This document shows, one piece after another, positions 62,352-64,000 of a DNA stretch of 64,000 bases. Every line of letters starts with the position of its first letter. Within the stretch, counting starts at the first letter, position 1. The notes beneath the pieces are model-generated. The model was not told where the DNA came from. It saw only the letters and a program-made list of their open reading frames with translations, and did not search any database. Made by a program: the position numbers and the translations under genes. The DNA comes from Paraburkholderia sp. BCC1886 (lineage in GTDB: Bacteria; Pseudomonadota; Gammaproteobacteria; Burkholderiales; Burkholderiaceae): positions 122,596-186,595 of the forward strand of contig NZ_CAAJGK010000039.1 in NCBI RefSeq assembly GCF_900996245.1, in the 5' to 3' direction.

Positions 62352-64000
62352 TTAAATGTTCAGATACGACACCTGCGTAGTGGACAACGCCGCCACCTGC
62401 GCATTGGTCAACGCGTTCACTTGCGTGGTCGTCAGCGCGGAGACTTGCGAGGTCGTCAACGACGACACCTGAGTGGTCGTCAACGCGGCGACCTGGCCCG
62501 TCTTCAACGCGGCGATATCGTCGTTCGACAACGCGCCCAACTGGTCGGTGCTGAGCGCCGCGACATCCGCGTTCGTCAGCGAAGCGACCTGACCGGTCGA
62601 CAGCGCGGCGATCTGCGCGGTCGAGAAGCCACCCTGAACCTGCGAGGTGGTGAGCGCAGCCACTTGCGCGTACGCCAGCGCCGCCACCTGAGAGGTCGAC
62701 AGCACGGAGACTTGCGTCGTGGTCAACGCGGCCACCTGGGTCGTCTTCAACGCGCCGATGTCGCCGCTCGACAACGCACCCACCTGGTCGGCGCTCAGTG
62801 CGGCCACATCGGTCGTGGTCAACGCGGCGACTTGCAGCGTCGACAGCGCGCCGACCTGCGCCGTAGAAAGCGCGCCGACTTGCGCGGTCGACAACGCGGC
62901 GATCTGCGTCGTCTTCAACGCGCCGAGTTGATCGGTCGACAGGGCGCCCACCTGGTCCGTCGTCAGCGCGCCGACCTGATTCGTGGTCAGCGCGGCAATG
63001 TCGCCGGTCGACAACGCGCCGACCTGGCCAGTGCTGAGCGTGCCCACTTGCGTCGTCGTCAATGCGGCGACCTGCGTGGCCGTCAACGCGCCGACCTGGT
63101 CATTGCTCAGTGCGCCGACCTGCGTCGTCGTCAACGCGGCGACCTGTGCCGTCTTCAATGCAGCGATATCGGTGGTGCTGAACGAACCCAGCTGATCCGT
63201 GCTCAGTGCAGCCACGTCCGCGTTCGACAGCGCTGCAATCTGGCCGGTCGACAACGCGCCGACCTGCGCCGTGCTCAGTGCGCCGACCTGCGTGGTCGTC
63301 AATGCGCCAACCTGCAAGGCCGACAACGCGCCGATCTGGTCATTGCTCAATGCACCGACCTGAGCCGTGGTCAACGCGGCCACCTGGCCCGTCTTCAACG
63401 CGGCGATTTCACCTGTTGCCAGCGCACCGACCTGCGTCGTGTTCAGCGACGTCACCTGCGCCGTCGACAACGCGCCGATCTGCGTCGTCGTCAGTGCCGC
63501 GACCTGCGCCGTGGTCAGTGCGCCGACCTGTGCGGTCGTCAATGCGCCGACCTGCGCGGTCTTCAATGCGGCGATGTCGTCCGTCGAGAGTGCACCCAGT
63601 TGATCCGTGCTTAGTGCTGCGACGTCCTTCGTCGACAGCGAGCCGATCTGCGTGCTCGACAACGCACCGATCTGCGCCGTGCTCAATGCGCCAACCTGCG
63701 TGGTCGTCAACGCGCCCACCTGCGTCGACGTCAGCGCGCCAAGCTGGTCGTTGCTCAATGCGCCGACCTGCGCGGTCGTCAATGCCGCGACCTGCGCCGT
63801 CTTCAGTGCCGCGATATCGACAGTAGTGAACGAACCCAGTTGATCCGTGCTCAACGCCGCCACGTCCGCGTTCGTCAGCGAACCGATCTGGCCGGTGGAC
63901 AGCGCGCCGACCTGCGCCGTCGTCAGTGCGCCAACCTGCGTCGTGGTCAACGCGCCAACCTGTGCGGACGTCAATGCGCCGACCTGATCCGTGCTCAGTG
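62352..64000 (-). CDS. Octapeptide-repeat protein (V-G-A-L-[ST]-[ST]-x-Q), N-terminus beyond the window
   Basis: The frame is open from the right edge to a stop at 62352, about 549 residues, with no start in the window. Except for the last six residues (VSYLNI) it is one continuous array of about 65 eight-residue units plus a single nine-residue unit (62613-62639, VQGGFSTAQ). Consensus is [VIL]-[GA]-[AS]-L-[STK]-[STN]-x-[QD]. Every 7-11 units a DVAALSTDQLG..., ...DIAALKT-Q marker recurs, so a larger period is superimposed. There is no Cys, no membrane helix and no C-terminal anchor. It is likely a secreted or surface protein with a repetitive solenoid; secretion signals must be N-terminal. 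Every unit offers Ser/Thr, and the downstream GT41 enzyme could glycosylate it. Confidence 0.85.
   Translation of the reverse strand, partial: LSTDQVGALTSAQVGALTTTQVGALTTAQVGALSTGQIGSLTNADVAALSTDQLGSFTTVDIAALKTAQVAALTTAQVGALSNDQLGALTSTQVGALTTTQVGALSTAQIGALSSTQIGSLSTKDVAALSTDQLGALSTDDIAALKTAQVGALTTAQVGALTTAQVAALTTTQIGALSTAQVTSLNTTQVGALATGEIAALKTGQVAALTTAQVGALSNDQIGALSALQVGALTTTQVGALSTAQVGALSTGQIAALSNADVAALSTDQLGSFSTTDIAALKTAQVAALTTTQVGALSNDQVGALTATQVAALTTTQVGTLSTGQVGALSTGDIAALTTNQVGALTTDQVGALSTDQLGALKTTQIAALSTAQVGALSTAQVGALSTLQVAALTTTDVAALSADQVGALSSGDIGALKTTQVAALTTTQVSVLSTSQVAALAYAQVAALTTSQVQGGFSTAQIAALSTGQVASLTNADVAALSTDQLGALSNDDIAALKTGQVAALTTTQVSSLTTSQVSALTTTQVNALTNAQVAALSTTQVSYLNI
62352..64000 (-). 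repeat. 24-base coding repeats with a larger superimposed period
   Basis: About 68 units of 24 bases in tandem, degenerate in sequence, encode the octapeptides described for this gene. One 27-base unit is the only length exception. The array continues past the right edge. The regular spacing makes recombination and copy-number change likely. Confidence 0.9.

Noticed and set aside
62331..63614. Plus-strand frame in the repeat array giving Arg-rich pentapeptide-like units
   Set aside because: It is the antisense reading of the octapeptide array; the regularity is inherited from the 24-base period, and the minus frame runs unbroken to the edge.
62352..64000. Tandem 24-base repeats considered as a CRISPR array
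   Set aside because: The units are contiguous without unique spacers and maintain one open frame with amino-acid-level conservation, so they are coding repeats.

Overview
The window is GC-rich DNA with the gene content and order of a Burkholderia/Paraburkholderia chromosome (Betaproteobacteria). The evidence is an apaH-flanked, rhamnose-type O-antigen cluster with an ABC exporter, a pyrR-pyrB-pseudo-pyrC block, yqgE-ruvX, rubA/thiD, and groESL under a perfect CIRCE operator. Family assignments come from motifs read in the translated sequence and from memory; no database search was run.

Layout. (1) 1-2.8 kb: an edge-truncated chemotaxis receptor, a WecA-like lipid-carrier sugar-phosphate transferase and a small unknown gene. 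(2) 2.9-40.2 kb: a very large surface-polysaccharide locus. One end (2.9-6.8 kb, minus strand) holds an epimerase, a phosphoglycosyltransferase and a WbpM-like 4,6-dehydratase, resembling wbiG-wbiH-wbiI of Burkholderia O-antigen loci. The other end (33.8-40.2 kb, minus strand) holds rfbB-rfbA-rfbC-rfbD, wzm-wzt and an Rmd-like reductase, next to apaH. Between them are many glycosyltransferases, two paralogue sets, a SAM methyltransferase and a tightly coupled minus-strand operon (33.6 down to 21.0 kb). (3) 40.4-49.7 kb: housekeeping genes apaH, plsC, inactive pyrC, pyrB, pyrR, ruvX, yqgE, a large unknown, rubA and thiD. (4) 49.9-51.8 kb: a sulfotransferase plus APS kinase pair inserted before groEL-groES (51.9-53.9 kb). 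(5) 54.2-59.1 kb: a MocR regulator divergent from an epimerase-cupin pair, and argC divergent from a LysR regulator with a palindrome in its promoter. (6) 59.2-64 kb: a second copy of the methyltransferase, a TPR/GT41 O-GlcNAc-transferase-like enzyme, and a protein running off the right edge that is built almost entirely of Ser/Thr-rich eight-residue repeats.

The most interesting system lies at 19.3-27.1 kb. A HAD-UbiA fusion, a DprE1-like FAD oxidase and a DprE2-like reductase sit in one operon with a GtrA-type small membrane protein, facing a GT-C-like membrane protein. Together these match the mycobacterial parts list for making, flipping and using polyprenyl-phosphoryl-D-arabinofuranose (Rv3806c/Rv3807c, Rv3790, Rv3791, Rv3789, Rv3792). 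I infer that this bacterium makes a lipid-linked D-arabinose donor for its surface glycan or a glycoprotein. The HAD domain would replace the separate phosphatase, and the DprE1 position that is the drug-target cysteine in mycobacteria appears to be alanine. Two other systems stand out: a glycosyltransferase carrying six tandem repeats with an exact 69-residue period (10.4-13.2 kb), and the GT41 enzyme next to the octapeptide-repeat protein, a plausible enzyme-substrate pair.
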